From Tritrichomonas musculus (Eukaryota > Parabasalia > Tritrichomonadida > Tritrichomonadidae), in assembly GCA_039105265.1 (NCBI GenBank), contig JAPFFF010000013.1:3472001-3536000 (forward strand): a DNA stretch of 64,000 bases. The letters run 5' to 3'. Position numbers and translations under genes: made by a program. A model generated the notes under the pieces. That model ran no database searches. It saw only the letters and a list, made by a program, of their open reading frames with translations, and was not told the DNA's origin. Positions 1-10,087 of this stretch are shown here, piece by piece. Numbering within the stretch: position 1 is the first letter of the stretch; each line of letters starts with the position of its first letter.

Positions 1-1
1 G

Positions 2-646
2 TTTTATGCAATTGAAAAGGACAAATGTATTGAATTGATTAAACTTTTGTTATCACGTGATGGAATCAATGTTAATCTTGAATCTACTTTTATTGATAAT
101 AATCAGCAGTTGCTTGACTTCATGAAAAGAATGATGGACGATGATGTTGAGCCAACTGAAATCGTTGACACTTCAATCAAAATAAAAGAAATGGAGAAAA
201 CACCACTCGAGTTGGCTTACTATAAACAAAATAACGTTGTGTCCGATCTTTTGTTGGAGAATCAAAAAATTGATGTTAACTACAAATCTGGCGGCGAACA
301 TTTGTTTAAAGAAGCAGTTAAGAAAGGCGACATTGAAGTTATTAAATCATACTTGGCAATCCCTGGATTTCATGTTAAAAAAGCATTGAAAGGAACCTTG
401 CAAATTGCAATACAAAATGATAATGTTGATCTTGTTAAATTCTTGTTGAATTTGCCTGAAATTAATGTGAACGATAAATTGGAAGGGAAAACGCCATTGC
501 AGGTTGCTGCTCAAAAAGAAAATATTGAAGTTGTTCAGCTTTTACTGAATCGACCTGAAATCAAATATGATTTGGATACGGTTTTCAGCGACATTGATGG
601 TAATAAAATGAAAATTATATCACTTTTATTAGATAAGAAGAAATAA
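2..646 (+). CDS. Ankyrin-repeat protein, C-terminal part (5' end outside window)
   Basis: The frame is open from the first bases of the window and starts mid-repeat (FYAIEKDKCIELIKLLL), so the gene begins upstream; there is no ATG near the left edge. The visible part has about five ankyrin units, seen as repeated helix pairs such as TPLELAYYKQNNVVSDLLL and TPLQVAAQKENIEVVQLLL, with linkers of the DINVN/EINVN type. Ankyrin repeats are protein-binding scaffolds, and in trichomonads they form a very large family often preceded by a BTB-like N-terminal module, which would lie outside the window here. It ends in a lysine-rich tail and TAA. The partner and cell location cannot be read from the sequence. 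The ankyrin assignment is firm; the specific function is unknown. Confidence 0.9.
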   Translation, partial: FYAIEKDKCIELIKLLLSRDGINVNLESTFIDNNQQLLDFMKRMMDDDVEPTEIVDTSIKIKEMEKTPLELAYYKQNNVVSDLLLENQKIDVNYKSGGEHLFKEAVKKGDIEVIKSYLAIPGFHVKKALKGTLQIAIQNDNVDLVKFLLNLPEINVNDKLEGKTPLQVAAQKENIEVVQLLLNRPEIKYDLDTVFSDIDGNKMKIISLLLDKKK

Positions 647-1160
647 ATTTAATTCAATTGGATGATTGAATAAATCAATTCGCTTAAGGCTCTTATATTA
701 AATAAAAGCTTAACATTAGAAAAAATTAATGTAAAAATGTGTTTTTCTTACTTTAGAGGTTTTTCGAAAAAAATACTTTTTTTGGAAAACATTTTGATTG
801 ATTTTTGATCATACAACCAAATAAATTCACAAAAATGATTCCAAAAAAAAAAAAAACAACTATTTGCAATTGCGCAAAGCTTTTTTCAAAAATGATGAAT
901 GCTGATACAAAATAATTATTTAATTTAAAATACATTTGAATTTGTATTGATCCAATGAAATGTATCATCTTGATAATATATTTAAATCATAAAATTAAAT
1001 TTGCAGATAAAACAGGTATAAAGTAGGTTGTTGATATCCTATGGTTGAAATGCCTTTATTTTAATGCTATTATATTATGATTCCAGCCTAAAAGTTCTAA
1101 CATTTTTACTAAAAAAAGTATATGATATAAAAAAATTTTTATTAATTTAACAGTTGGTAA
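647..1160. other. Intergenic, no gene seen
   Basis: AT-rich spacer between the end of the ankyrin gene and the end of the convergent minus-strand small gene. It holds A/T homopolymers. A short open frame on the minus strand here looks like chance in AT-rich DNA. No RNA gene or repeat was recognised. Confidence 0.6.
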
Positions 1161-1709
1161 TTAATTTGAAATGATATTTTGTACAACAAAATGATCATTG
1201 TTTTTCAAAGACAGTACATCCATTTCATCATATATGATGTTATTCTTATTATTTTCTTTATTTATATTAAAAATTTGTCCTTCGCTATTTTTTAATTGGA
1301 AATGGCCAACCATTGTGCCAATAACTTTTCTTTTGCTAATCCTTTCTTTTTTATATAAATAATTTTTATTCATCTGCTGAAAAGCTTCGTATACATTTAT
1401 CTTCTGAATTGCTGTGTGCTTTTCAAAACTAAGTAACTTGTAAAACTCTTCAGCTGGGAAAATAGTGGAAGCAATTAATTTATCAACTTTTCCTTGGCCA
1501 GTTTTTTGAAATGCAATAAGAATTCTTTTTGTTTGTTCAGTTAATTTGATTGAAAAAAATGCGACAGATGAATCTGTTCTGTTTACATCAAAAGTATAAG
1601 ATTTTTTAGCCATTTCTGGAATTACGGTAATACTAACGCGAATTGAATCTTTTGAATTAATGATACTTGATAAAAAATCAAATGAATACAAATTGATGTT
1701 TAAATTCAT
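1161..1709 (-). CDS. Hypothetical protein, 182 aa
   Basis: I do not recognise a family. The protein starts MNLNINLYSFDFLSSI and alternates hydrophobic and polar residues in a way that suggests beta strands in the first 80 residues (for example SIRVSITVIPEMA and SVAFFSIKLTE), followed by helical, lysine-rich segments and an Asn-rich stretch. A C2-like or other beta-sandwich fold is possible, but this is a guess from the strand pattern only. No signal peptide or membrane segment is visible. The ATG is supported by an initiator-like TCATT 9 nt upstream. It lies just downstream of, and on the same strand as, the giant BEACH-family gene, with a 265-nt gap. Its regular composition and good start context argue for a real gene. 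Confidence 0.65.
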   Translation of the reverse strand: MNLNINLYSFDFLSSIINSKDSIRVSITVIPEMAKKSYTFDVNRTDSSVAFFSIKLTEQTKRILIAFQKTGQGKVDKLIASTIFPAEEFYKLLSFEKHTAIQKINVYEAFQQMNKNYLYKKERISKRKVIGTMVGHFQLKNSEGQIFNINKENNKNNIIYDEMDVLSLKNNDHFVVQNIISN

Positions 1710-1715
1710 GGTAAA

Positions 1716-1720
1716 AATGA
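1716..1720 (-). promoter_or_regulatory. Initiator-like element (TCATT)
   Basis: On the minus strand TCATT matches the trichomonad initiator consensus TCAYW. The putative +1 A would give a 9-nt leader for the 182-aa gene. The motif is short and common in AT-rich DNA, so the support comes from its position. Confidence 0.4.
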
Positions 1721-1974
1721 AGCATAAAAAAATATAAATTATTATCTATTCAATTTAAAAAATAATCATTCAAAAATTCATTGCATAAAATTACTTTGAT
1801 AATAATATATTTTGTAAATATTTCAAATTTTCTGCCATATAAAATATTTTTTTAAATGTTATATCTTAGTAAAAATAATTATTTCTTTATTAAATAATAA
1901 ACAAAATCAATTCTAAAAATGATCATCCAACTTAAATTTATCAAAATAATGATATAAGATATAAAATATAAAAA

Positions 1975-4900
1975 TCAATTATCGAATTTAATTACATATT
2001 GATCAGTTTTCGACTTACTCCAGACAAAAGCTATATTCCCAGCATCAACAGAAATAAAGAATCTTTTTTCTGGATCGATTTCAATTCTAGTAATTCTTCT
2101 TGAATGTCGTGAATATAAAGGACGAATATCAACTCCTTTGTCATCATAATAAAGAAGTAAAATCTTTCCCGAATCAGTTCCACAGATCACTGTTCTCATA
2201 ATTTCTTCGTTCTGATTCTGTACAACGCCCATTGCAGTAACCACGTCTTTGTTGAAGAGGCTGAACGAAATTGGGTGCTGTTCAATTGAACTATCATTTT
2301 GGGAGAGGAAACTGTTCTTTATTACTTGAATTCCGTTCTTTTCCATTGCAACAATAATTGATGAATTGTATTCGTCAATTGCGATAGCTGTAATTTTCGA
2401 AGGCATTTCTATTTGGTTGATAGCAAAGCCGTTAATCAAATTGAGCATTATTATTCTTTTGTCATAAAAGCAGATACTGATCAAGTCACGTTCTGATATA
2501 AGTGAGTAATTATTGAATATGTTATTGTTTATATTGAAAAAGTTTCTAAATAACGTTTCTTTTGAAAATTGAATGATTTTTTTAATTTTCATAGGAATTG
2601 TTGTTGCACAATATGAACCTTTCTGTACTGTAGATAATGACAAGTAAGAGCTCTTCTTTTTATTCAAAACTCTGTAAATTTCTGTAAGACCAAATAAGTA
2701 GTCAATTCCAACGAAAACGCCATTTGAAGATACCGAAACGTGTGTAGCAGATTGGAATTTATTTTTATATTTCTTTATGAAAACATTTGGAACAGTCGTT
2801 GACTGGCTAAAATCATTTTCTTTGATAGAAATTGTGGACTTAATCACGTCAACTTCAACGATGAAGAAGAGGCACGAACAAGAAATTTTCTTCATTGAAA
2901 TTTCAATTGTATTTTGGCCCCTTGGAGCGAACGAAGGGAAGAATTGTGAGTAGAGACGATATAATGAAGAACGAGGAATAAAATCAACAAGTGTTGAATA
3001 AGGTGCGTAAAAAAGTGGCTCAGCTTTATTTCTCTGAAATGCATAACTTTTTGATAAGAAATTTTCAGTGAAATAAGGACTCAATTTTTCTTTGATCAAA
3101 TTGTAATCAATTTCATTAACGTCACCTTCAGGAGCAGGCAATTGAAAAGCTTCATTTTCTGAATTACTCATTTGATTCAATCTCTCAAACAGATCGTTGG
3201 TTGAGATTTGTCTGTAAGTCCATTGTTGAAGCAGTTCTTCTTTCGATGGACTTGGGTTGAAAGCAAAAGTCTCCTTATATTTAATGTTCACTTTTTGAGA
3301 GAGCTGAAATTCAAAGAAACCGCAAAGAAGGCTCCATAACTTAAACCGAAGTTTGTCAATCCATTGTATTGCAATAATTGAGTCCAAGTTAATTGTGATC
3401 AAAATATGTGAAGCAAACAATTTGATCGGTCCAAAATTCCCTGAAAAAGCATATTGATAGAAGCAATTCAATTCAAATGTATCTTTTTCTTTCTTGAAGA
3501 AAAAGTTGTTCTCGCCCGAAATTGAAAATGTAGGTGTCGAAGCAGGCATCGAAGAACCTGGAAGAATCGTCTTGCTTGGCATCGGCTTAATAGACGCGTA
3601 AGTCACAATGAGAATTTTTTTCTCATACAAGAACAAAACACAAGGAATTTCATGCTTTTTCAATATCATTGTACAATTTGTGTAATTGTCTGGATTACCG
3701 TAATTATCTTTAAATAAGTTGAATAGATTTAATGGAATATCATTAATGAACACATATTGAAATTTGATCGTTTTTTTGAAGGTTTTGATAACTTCACTTT
3801 TAACGGTTTGAATCTTGTTCCTTTCAAAGATCAAATCGTTAAAAATCGATTGAATCATGATTGATTTGGTGTCAGAATGCTTGGCTTGATATGGCCAATA
3901 AAAGTTTGATCTCAAACGATATTTCGGTTTGAATTCAAAAAGTTCATTTTTGATTTTTTTCATTAATGACGTCCACTCTAACGTTTCTTTGTATAATGAC
4001 GAATAAACTTCAAAATAACGAATGTTTTGACAGACGAAAAATGACAAAAGAAAATGTTTAACATCCGTGTAATATTTGAAGTAGTTGGAGTCAGCAGAAA
4101 TTTGTTTTATTTCTTTATTATTTTTGTTCTTTTCGTCTTGAATTTTGTGGAATTGAGACTGTGCAAACGAACGGAAATTGTTTGACAAATCTTTCCATTC
4201 ACTCTCAATTTCTTTCAAATCATTGACACTATTCTGGATTTGTCTCCTTGAAATTTTGTCAATGATTGATTGATCATTTTCATCAAGTTGCGTTACTTGT
4301 TTCAACTTGGTGATGAAATCATTATAAACTTCAATTTCATTGTGTGAAAAAGCAATGAATGAATAAAGCCAAGAATGCAATGAATGTGTCGTTTCAATGA
4401 AGAATTTAAATGCTTTCAAATTGTTCGTTAATAAAGAAAACAACATCTTTATTTCAGAGAACGGAATTGAATTCAATAAACTAATCAAAACAGGCTGAAT
4501 TCGACTTGCTACAACGCAAGCTTCACGATCATTAAATTTAGTTTGAACAATATTAAAAAGGGTGAATAAATCGGCCATTAAAATGATTGCATTTTGATTC
4601 AATAATTGAAAAGAACTCAAAACGCTAACATTGTCAAGAATGACCAAGACTTTTTCAATCGAATTGGTTGGAATTCTACTTAATAATCCATGGATTAATG
4701 TTGATAATAAAGGATTATTATGATCATTAGAAACTATTGAATACAGGAAAGAATCTAAAAATGAACAAGAACAATTCGATATTATTGACATAAATAAGTC
4801 AAGTAAAGGTGATTGAGAAAACCATGAAACTAAATCAAATGAACTTGTTTCATTTGGATCATGATATGAAGATGGTGAAGAAGATGATTGTAATATATTA

Positions 4901-7900
4901 CTACTTGATTTGAATGAAAATGGTAAAGAAAACCCGAAATTTCGTAAAACAGAAGATATCATTTGATTTAAGAATGAAGAGTATGAAATAGGACTCGTTG
5001 AAGGAGGAAAATTAAAACGAGATAAGACGTACATTTTTTCAATCCAAAGATCATCATCAATATCAGAGAATTGATTGACATTTAAAACAATTGGATCTGC
5101 TTGTGTTACGTCATTCAAATTTTGGAAATTTTTAAATAACGAAGGATAAGTGAAAATGTGAGGATAAAAGAAAGAAATGATCTTCAAACAAATCGGATCA
5201 TTCATTATTTTAGTAGAAGAATCAACACAATAATTAATGGCATTATTCATTACAATGTTAATATCTTCTTTAATCAGTTTTTCAATTTGGAGATTTTGTT
5301 GTGAATCAGATTGCGTTGAATCAGTTGTGTTAAATGGATAACTATTGAATTGATCAATGTCCATTGAGCCAATATTTGAATAGAAGTAAGTAAAAGCAAT
5401 TGAAGAAGACCAAATCAAAGATAATAAAGAAGGTAGATGATGCATCTCAAATGCAGATTCCCAAACTTTTTTAATATGACTTAATTGAACAAATTTTGAA
5501 AAGAAAACAAAATCAAATTCAAAATAATCATTCTCTTTGTTATTGGTACTCATTTGAACAATGCTAAATTGAGTTATCAAAGCGAATATTGATGAACAAA
5601 GAAGGTCAGAAGATACAATAAATAATGATTTAAGTTCATTGAATGGTAAATAACTTTTGAAAAAGTTATAATTGTCTTTGTTAATAATTGGAATCAATGA
5701 GTTAATTAAAACTTCTTGTGTAAATGAATTCTCACGAAATTCAATTTGATTCCAAACTGGATTTAAACGTGATAAAACAGGAGCAACTTTAATTAATGAA
5801 GCTACATATTTCATTAATGAAGGAATCTCAACAAGATGCTTCACAGCAATAGTAGCAACATCTGGTTTATCGGAGTTTGTTAACAATGAATGTGCAATAA
5901 ATGTAACAAGCATTCGATCACTGGACCAAATATTGATTGGAAACAATTCAAAAAGTGCTTTAAATACAAAGACAGGATCAAAAATGGTCCACAATGAAGA
6001 ATCAAAGATTAATTCAGTCAAGAAATCTTTCCTTGCACCGAACAAATTTATTTGTTTTTGAAGAATATTTGTAAAAATTGAATATGACGGTTTTTGCTTT
6101 GAATTTTTCAATAGGCTTAACAAATCATAATTATATAATACAACTGGATTTATTTCAGCCATTTCTAAGAATGTCTTAATAAGTATCTCATACAATTCTA
6201 ATGATTCACATTCTTTAATTTTTGTAAATAACATTTCATGCGAAATTGGATGCTTGGGAAAGCCCAAATAAGGAACTAAATAAACATCAAAATTATAACA
6301 ATATTTTGTCACTTTTTCTGTCTCATATTTCTTCTTCATAACTGGCTTCTTATTTATCCCTTGGAAATAATAGTTGATCTTTGTTATTGGACTTATTATT
6401 TCAGAGTTTTCGTTATTAAAAAATGACAATGGTCCTCTTGAATAAATGACATTGAGCAAGTTTGCGTCCTTTTGGTAATTGTAAAAAATTCGAATAGAAT
6501 AAGAAATGTAGAGAATTGTGTTCTGATTTTGATTAAAGAAAAAAATTGTAGATATTTGATTCAGTTTTCTTTTGATTTTTGGTGAAACGTTTTTTGAATT
6601 GATTGCTATCAAAAAGTTCGATCCTAAACTGTATTGTGAATAAACGCTTATAAAAACATGGTTCCAAAGAGTTGGATCAAAATCAGTCTCAATTGTGTCA
6701 GTTACAACATCATTTGATTTAAATGTGTCAATGTGAATAATTATCTTTTTTTGATGGGCAAAAAATTTGATACCATTGTCGGTTTGACACAAAAGTGCCA
6801 TTTTATCTTGTTCGTCATTTTTTTGTTCAATTTTGAACCAAAATGAGAGGCCTGATGAAGGTGATAAAGAAGCATTAAAAATCAATGGAAAGTTGTCTTG
6901 AAAAAGCATGTAAAATGAGAAATGATCCTGACTTTTATCACAAAAGTCGATCAACTTTTCAGGGCACTTGAATAGGCTTGGAATGTGTTCTTGCGTGATA
7001 CATCGATTACCGAATGAATGAATGTAAGGAACTGAATAAATGTCATTATTTTCATTCAATTTGGAATCAATGAATTCTTTGCCAAGGTAAAAAATGTTGT
7101 ATGGATTCAACACATCAAACTTTTCTTTCAAAAATTCAAATAAACCTCTTATTCGAATAGGATGATAATAAAAGTCAACTTCGTCAACATCGACCATTCC
7201 GAAAACCATCTTTAACATTGATTTTGAATCAACAGAAAAAAGAGGATGTTTGGAATGATCAAGAGAGTCTATTTTGTTTTCAAGTTGCTCATAGCATCTG
7301 CATGAAACCAAGTGTGATATTAATGACACAGTGGATTCAATTGTCAGAAAATTTGAATTGAATATCCAGTCAATTCCACCAGCCAAAATGAAGTTTCTCT
7401 GACAATTGATGATATCTAATGATAAGTCACTCATTGATTCAACATCAGCCATTGAATCATAACTAGATTCATGGCCAACCTCGGAAACATATCTGCTACT
7501 TGTTCCAGAATCAACAAAAGAATTCAATAGAATTGATACATATGAACAATCTTTGCATTGGTCTAACGTATCGAGCAATGTTTTCATGTTTTCAACAATT
7601 GATGATCTAATGAGGAACGATGAGCAAATAGTGATGAATTTATCTTTTTCAATCGTCGTTATAAATTTACAAAATTTCGAAAAAAATGTTATTTGTTTGG
7701 ATTCATTCAAAAAGTTGTAAATTGAAATAAACAATTGAAAATAATGCTGTATTGAAACCATCTCTAAAAAGGCTGGTTTAGTTGTATTGAAAAAGAAAAC
7801 ATCAAGAAAATTCATCTTCGTAAGTTGCTCTAAAGTTAAAAAATTTTGATTCAATAAATTCAATGTTATTTTCAAAACTTCATCGGCTGTATTGAAATAG

Positions 7901-9015
7901 ATTTCAATTTTTGACATTGATTTCAGAAGATATGGAAGTGAAGAAGCTGACAAAGAAGGACTGTTTTGATATATGAATTTAAATAATGGAATTAAATGGT
8001 TCATTTTTGGCTCATTCATTTCAAACCACTTTTCAATTTGGCACCCTTGAATTAATTCAGACTGAGTTCTCAATTTTTGACTAAACATCTCAAAATAGGT
8101 CTGTTCGTCATTTGGGTTGCTTTGATAGAGAGTTAATAGATGGTCAATTATGGACGGTTCACAATCCGAAATCATAAAAATTGAATAGTAATTTGGTCGT
8201 TCTTTTTCTGGGAATTTTGAAATCAGTTTATCATAAGCAAGAAAACCTCCAAATTGACCAAAAAGGTCAATTGCTCCTTTGGAAACACTTGCTACTTTTG
8301 AAACAAGCGTTGCAACAAATTTGGCGGTTATTTCTCTAGAATTATCTTGAATTGAATTTTCATTAACTGAATTAACAAAAAAAGTCGTAAAAGAATTGAT
8401 TAGAATCGATGCAAAGAATGAAGGCTTTGGAAAAACAAAACAAATATCAAAAAGAAAAATGTCGTAATCATGATTGGGTGTCAAAAATAAAATATCAGAT
8501 AATATAAATTCAAATATGTCGGACTTTGCCAATCCTAAAAAAAAGTCTTCCTTTGAAAACAATGAAGATAAAAATGGTGTGAATGTTTTATATATGTTTG
8601 GTGAATCACTACATGAATAACAGCATTTTTTTAATATCATCTTAATGGAATATGTGGATATTTTGATATTAGAATTTCCATTGGGTGTTAAATTTATAGA
8701 TTCATTGGAAATAAATTTTTGGTTTGCGTTTGATATAACGGCCGCTGTCTCGAGAGAGGACTGATTTGAATACAAAGCATAATCTATATTTTCAAAAATA
8801 AAATTGTATAAAATAAAAACAGTTTCTTTTCTTAAATCTAAATTAATTGAATTAATTAATAAATAATGGAATTTGAGTAAAAATTGGTAGAAATAATTTG
8901 CTTTTTGTTCGTTTTCTTTGTTTGATTTAAATTGTGAAATATCTTCTTTTATTATTTCGTATATATCTGTAGATGGTTGTTTTGATTCATTTGACTCTAG
9001 TTCGTGAAATTCCAT
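1975..9015 (-). CDS. BEACH-family (BDCP-like) giant protein lacking a recognisable BEACH core
   Basis: A 2346-residue protein. I took the ATG at 9015 (MEFHELESNES) rather than an upstream TTG. The N-terminal 700 residues look like a helical solenoid. At about 720-850 there is a concanavalin A-like lectin sheet (GLSFWFKIEQ, then WNHVFISVYSQYS), typical of BEACH-domain proteins. At about 1765-1925 comes a PH-BEACH-like region, then the usual entry to the BEACH domain (QQWTYRQISTNDLFERLNQ, matching the WxxRxISNFxYLMxLN type). The roughly 270-residue BEACH core expected next is not seen; a short linker leads to WD40-like blades at the C terminus (ending FFISVDAGNIAFVWSK). BEACH proteins act in membrane traffic and organelle size control. 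A highly diverged BEACH core cannot be excluded. No stops or frameshifts are seen. Confidence 0.8.
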   Translation of the reverse strand: MEFHELESNESKQPSTDIYEIIKEDISQFKSNKENEQKANYFYQFLLKFHYLLINSINLDLRKETVFILYNFIFENIDYALYSNQSSLETAAVISNANQKFISNESINLTPNGNSNIKISTYSIKMILKKCCYSCSDSPNIYKTFTPFLSSLFSKEDFFLGLAKSDIFEFILSDILFLTPNHDYDIFLFDICFVFPKPSFFASILINSFTTFFVNSVNENSIQDNSREITAKFVATLVSKVASVSKGAIDLFGQFGGFLAYDKLISKFPEKERPNYYSIFMISDCEPSIIDHLLTLYQSNPNDEQTYFEMFSQKLRTQSELIQGCQIEKWFEMNEPKMNHLIPLFKFIYQNSPSLSASSLPYLLKSMSKIEIYFNTADEVLKITLNLLNQNFLTLEQLTKMNFLDVFFFNTTKPAFLEMVSIQHYFQLFISIYNFLNESKQITFFSKFCKFITTIEKDKFITICSSFLIRSSIVENMKTLLDTLDQCKDCSYVSILLNSFVDSGTSSRYVSEVGHESSYDSMADVESMSDLSLDIINCQRNFILAGGIDWIFNSNFLTIESTVSLISHLVSCRCYEQLENKIDSLDHSKHPLFSVDSKSMLKMVFGMVDVDEVDFYYHPIRIRGLFEFLKEKFDVLNPYNIFYLGKEFIDSKLNENNDIYSVPYIHSFGNRCITQEHIPSLFKCPEKLIDFCDKSQDHFSFYMLFQDNFPLIFNASLSPSSGLSFWFKIEQKNDEQDKMALLCQTDNGIKFFAHQKKIIIHIDTFKSNDVVTDTIETDFDPTLWNHVFISVYSQYSLGSNFLIAINSKNVSPKIKRKLNQISTIFFFNQNQNTILYISYSIRIFYNYQKDANLLNVIYSRGPLSFFNNENSEIISPITKINYYFQGINKKPVMKKKYETEKVTKYCYNFDVYLVPYLGFPKHPISHEMLFTKIKECESLELYEILIKTFLEMAEINPVVLYNYDLLSLLKNSKQKPSYSIFTNILQKQINLFGARKDFLTELIFDSSLWTIFDPVFVFKALFELFPINIWSSDRMLVTFIAHSLLTNSDKPDVATIAVKHLVEIPSLMKYVASLIKVAPVLSRLNPVWNQIEFRENSFTQEVLINSLIPIINKDNYNFFKSYLPFNELKSLFIVSSDLLCSSIFALITQFSIVQMSTNNKENDYFEFDFVFFSKFVQLSHIKKVWESAFEMHHLPSLLSLIWSSSIAFTYFYSNIGSMDIDQFNSYPFNTTDSTQSDSQQNLQIEKLIKEDINIVMNNAINYCVDSSTKIMNDPICLKIISFFYPHIFTYPSLFKNFQNLNDVTQADPIVLNVNQFSDIDDDLWIEKMYVLSRFNFPPSTSPISYSSFLNQMISSVLRNFGFSLPFSFKSSSNILQSSSSPSSYHDPNETSSFDLVSWFSQSPLLDLFMSIISNCSCSFLDSFLYSIVSNDHNNPLLSTLIHGLLSRIPTNSIEKVLVILDNVSVLSSFQLLNQNAIILMADLFTLFNIVQTKFNDREACVVASRIQPVLISLLNSIPFSEIKMLFSLLTNNLKAFKFFIETTHSLHSWLYSFIAFSHNEIEVYNDFITKLKQVTQLDENDQSIIDKISRRQIQNSVNDLKEIESEWKDLSNNFRSFAQSQFHKIQDEKNKNNKEIKQISADSNYFKYYTDVKHFLLSFFVCQNIRYFEVYSSLYKETLEWTSLMKKIKNELFEFKPKYRLRSNFYWPYQAKHSDTKSIMIQSIFNDLIFERNKIQTVKSEVIKTFKKTIKFQYVFINDIPLNLFNLFKDNYGNPDNYTNCTMILKKHEIPCVLFLYEKKILIVTYASIKPMPSKTILPGSSMPASTPTFSISGENNFFFKKEKDTFELNCFYQYAFSGNFGPIKLFASHILITINLDSIIAIQWIDKLRFKLWSLLCGFFEFQLSQKVNIKYKETFAFNPSPSKEELLQQWTYRQISTNDLFERLNQMSNSENEAFQLPAPEGDVNEIDYNLIKEKLSPYFTENFLSKSYAFQRNKAEPLFYAPYSTLVDFIPRSSLYRLYSQFFPSFAPRGQNTIEISMKKISCSCLFFIVEVDVIKSTISIKENDFSQSTTVPNVFIKKYKNKFQSATHVSVSSNGVFVGIDYLFGLTEIYRVLNKKKSSYLSLSTVQKGSYCATTIPMKIKKIIQFSKETLFRNFFNINNNIFNNYSLISERDLISICFYDKRIIMLNLINGFAINQIEMPSKITAIAIDEYNSSIIVAMEKNGIQVIKNSFLSQNDSSIEQHPISFSLFNKDVVTAMGVVQNQNEEIMRTVICGTDSGKILLLYYDDKGVDIRPLYSRHSRRITRIEIDPEKRFFISVDAGNIAFVWSKSKTDQYVIKFDN

Positions 9016-9570
9016 TTGGAACAAAAAGAAAAAGATTTTTTTGAATTAAAAATCAATATTGAAAAAGGGTTAAATATTCAATAAATCTTTTCAAAATTTA
9101 AAAATATTTAATTTTATAAATATCTTAATTTAAATTATTTTTAATTAAATAATTTTTTAAGTTTTATTTTAAATAATGTTATAATTACTAAAAAATTAAA
9201 ATATAGAACTTATAAGGCTAAATAAATAGGAATTTATTAAATTTTATTTATATAAAGTATATTCAAAAAGTTGAATTGTGAATGCTTTTCATCTTAAAAT
9301 CAATGAAAGTTTTTTCTGATGAGCATGCTTGTGTAATATGATTAAGTTTGTAGATTACATTAATAATTTATAAAGGCAAAAAAAGATTTGATTTAATAAA
9401 TAAATGTAAAAGATCTTAATAAATATTTTTAATATATTTGTAAAATGTGGGAGAAAATGAGAAAAGTAGGTGATTTCACTGGAAAATATATTATTAAATT
9501 ATTATATATAAGATATCAAAAAAAGAAAATTTAAAAAAAAATTACAAAAAGTTTTAAAGATATTAATTAT
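9016..9570. other. Intergenic, AT-rich, no gene seen
   Basis: Spacer between the starts and ends of two minus-strand genes; it includes the upstream region of the BEACH-family gene. It is dominated by A/T runs. No TCAYW motif sits close to the chosen ATG of the BEACH-family gene. No repeat or RNA gene was recognised. Confidence 0.6.
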
Positions 9571-9936
9571 TTAATTAACTAATGAACTAATGAAAAAAAC
9601 GAAAAAGAATAGCGTATAAACCCAAAATGGCTCTTTTGAATCGCTGATTAAATTGACAATAGCGGCGAATGCAAAAAATAAACTTAAATAAAATAGATAT
9701 ATATTATGTCCAGGAAAGAAGTCAACGCCGAATAAATAATCTTCGTTTCTCCTGTAGAAAATCCTTAAAAAAAACATCCGTATCTTTTTTATTATTTCAT
9801 TAAAAAATAAACAAATTTTGCCTGGTCTTTGGTAATCCAACTGATCTTCTTCTGATTGATATGATTCAGATGATTCAATTGATTCTTGAACTAATAATTG
9901 GTCATTATCAAAAGAATTTATTTCATTGGGCTCCAT
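9571..9936 (-). CDS. Small two-helix membrane protein, 121 aa, unknown
   Basis: I do not recognise a family. The first 35 residues are acidic and Ser/Gln-rich (for example SIESSESYQSEEDQ). Then comes a basic, aromatic stretch (KKIRMFFLRIFYRR) and two hydrophobic segments near residues 76-95 (IYLFYLSLFFAFAAIVNLI) and 103-119 (FWVYTLFFFVFFISSL), which would cross a membrane as a hairpin. There is no cleavable signal peptide, so both termini probably face the cytosol. The start is supported by an initiator-like TCATT 16 nt upstream. Its size and architecture fit a small organelle or ER membrane protein, but this is inference. Confidence that it is a gene is moderate. Confidence 0.6.
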   Translation of the reverse strand: MEPNEINSFDNDQLLVQESIESSESYQSEEDQLDYQRPGKICLFFNEIIKKIRMFFLRIFYRRNEDYLFGVDFFPGHNIYLFYLSLFFAFAAIVNLISDSKEPFWVYTLFFFVFFISSLVN

Positions 9937-9949
9937 TGGCTTCTTAAAA

Positions 9950-9954
9950 AATGA
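9950..9954 (-). promoter_or_regulatory. Initiator-like element (TCATT)
   Basis: Minus-strand TCATT with +1 A about 16 nt before the ATG of the 121-aa membrane protein. It matches TCAYW; inferred from position only. Confidence 0.35.
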
Positions 9955-10087
9955 ATTTTAATTGAATTTTTTTTCAGATAATTGAAAATAATTATTTTCT
10001 TGAAGCTCATTATTACCCGGAACATTTTTAAAAAAATGTAGATTAATATGGTTAATTTTTGACCTTTTTATATCGCATTTTTTGAAT

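Noticed and set aside
10082-10087. Upstream start at TTG for the F5/8C gene (also TTG or GTG starts elsewhere)
   Set aside because: There is no reason to use non-ATG starts in a eukaryote; ATG starts fit the initiator-like motifs at several genes.
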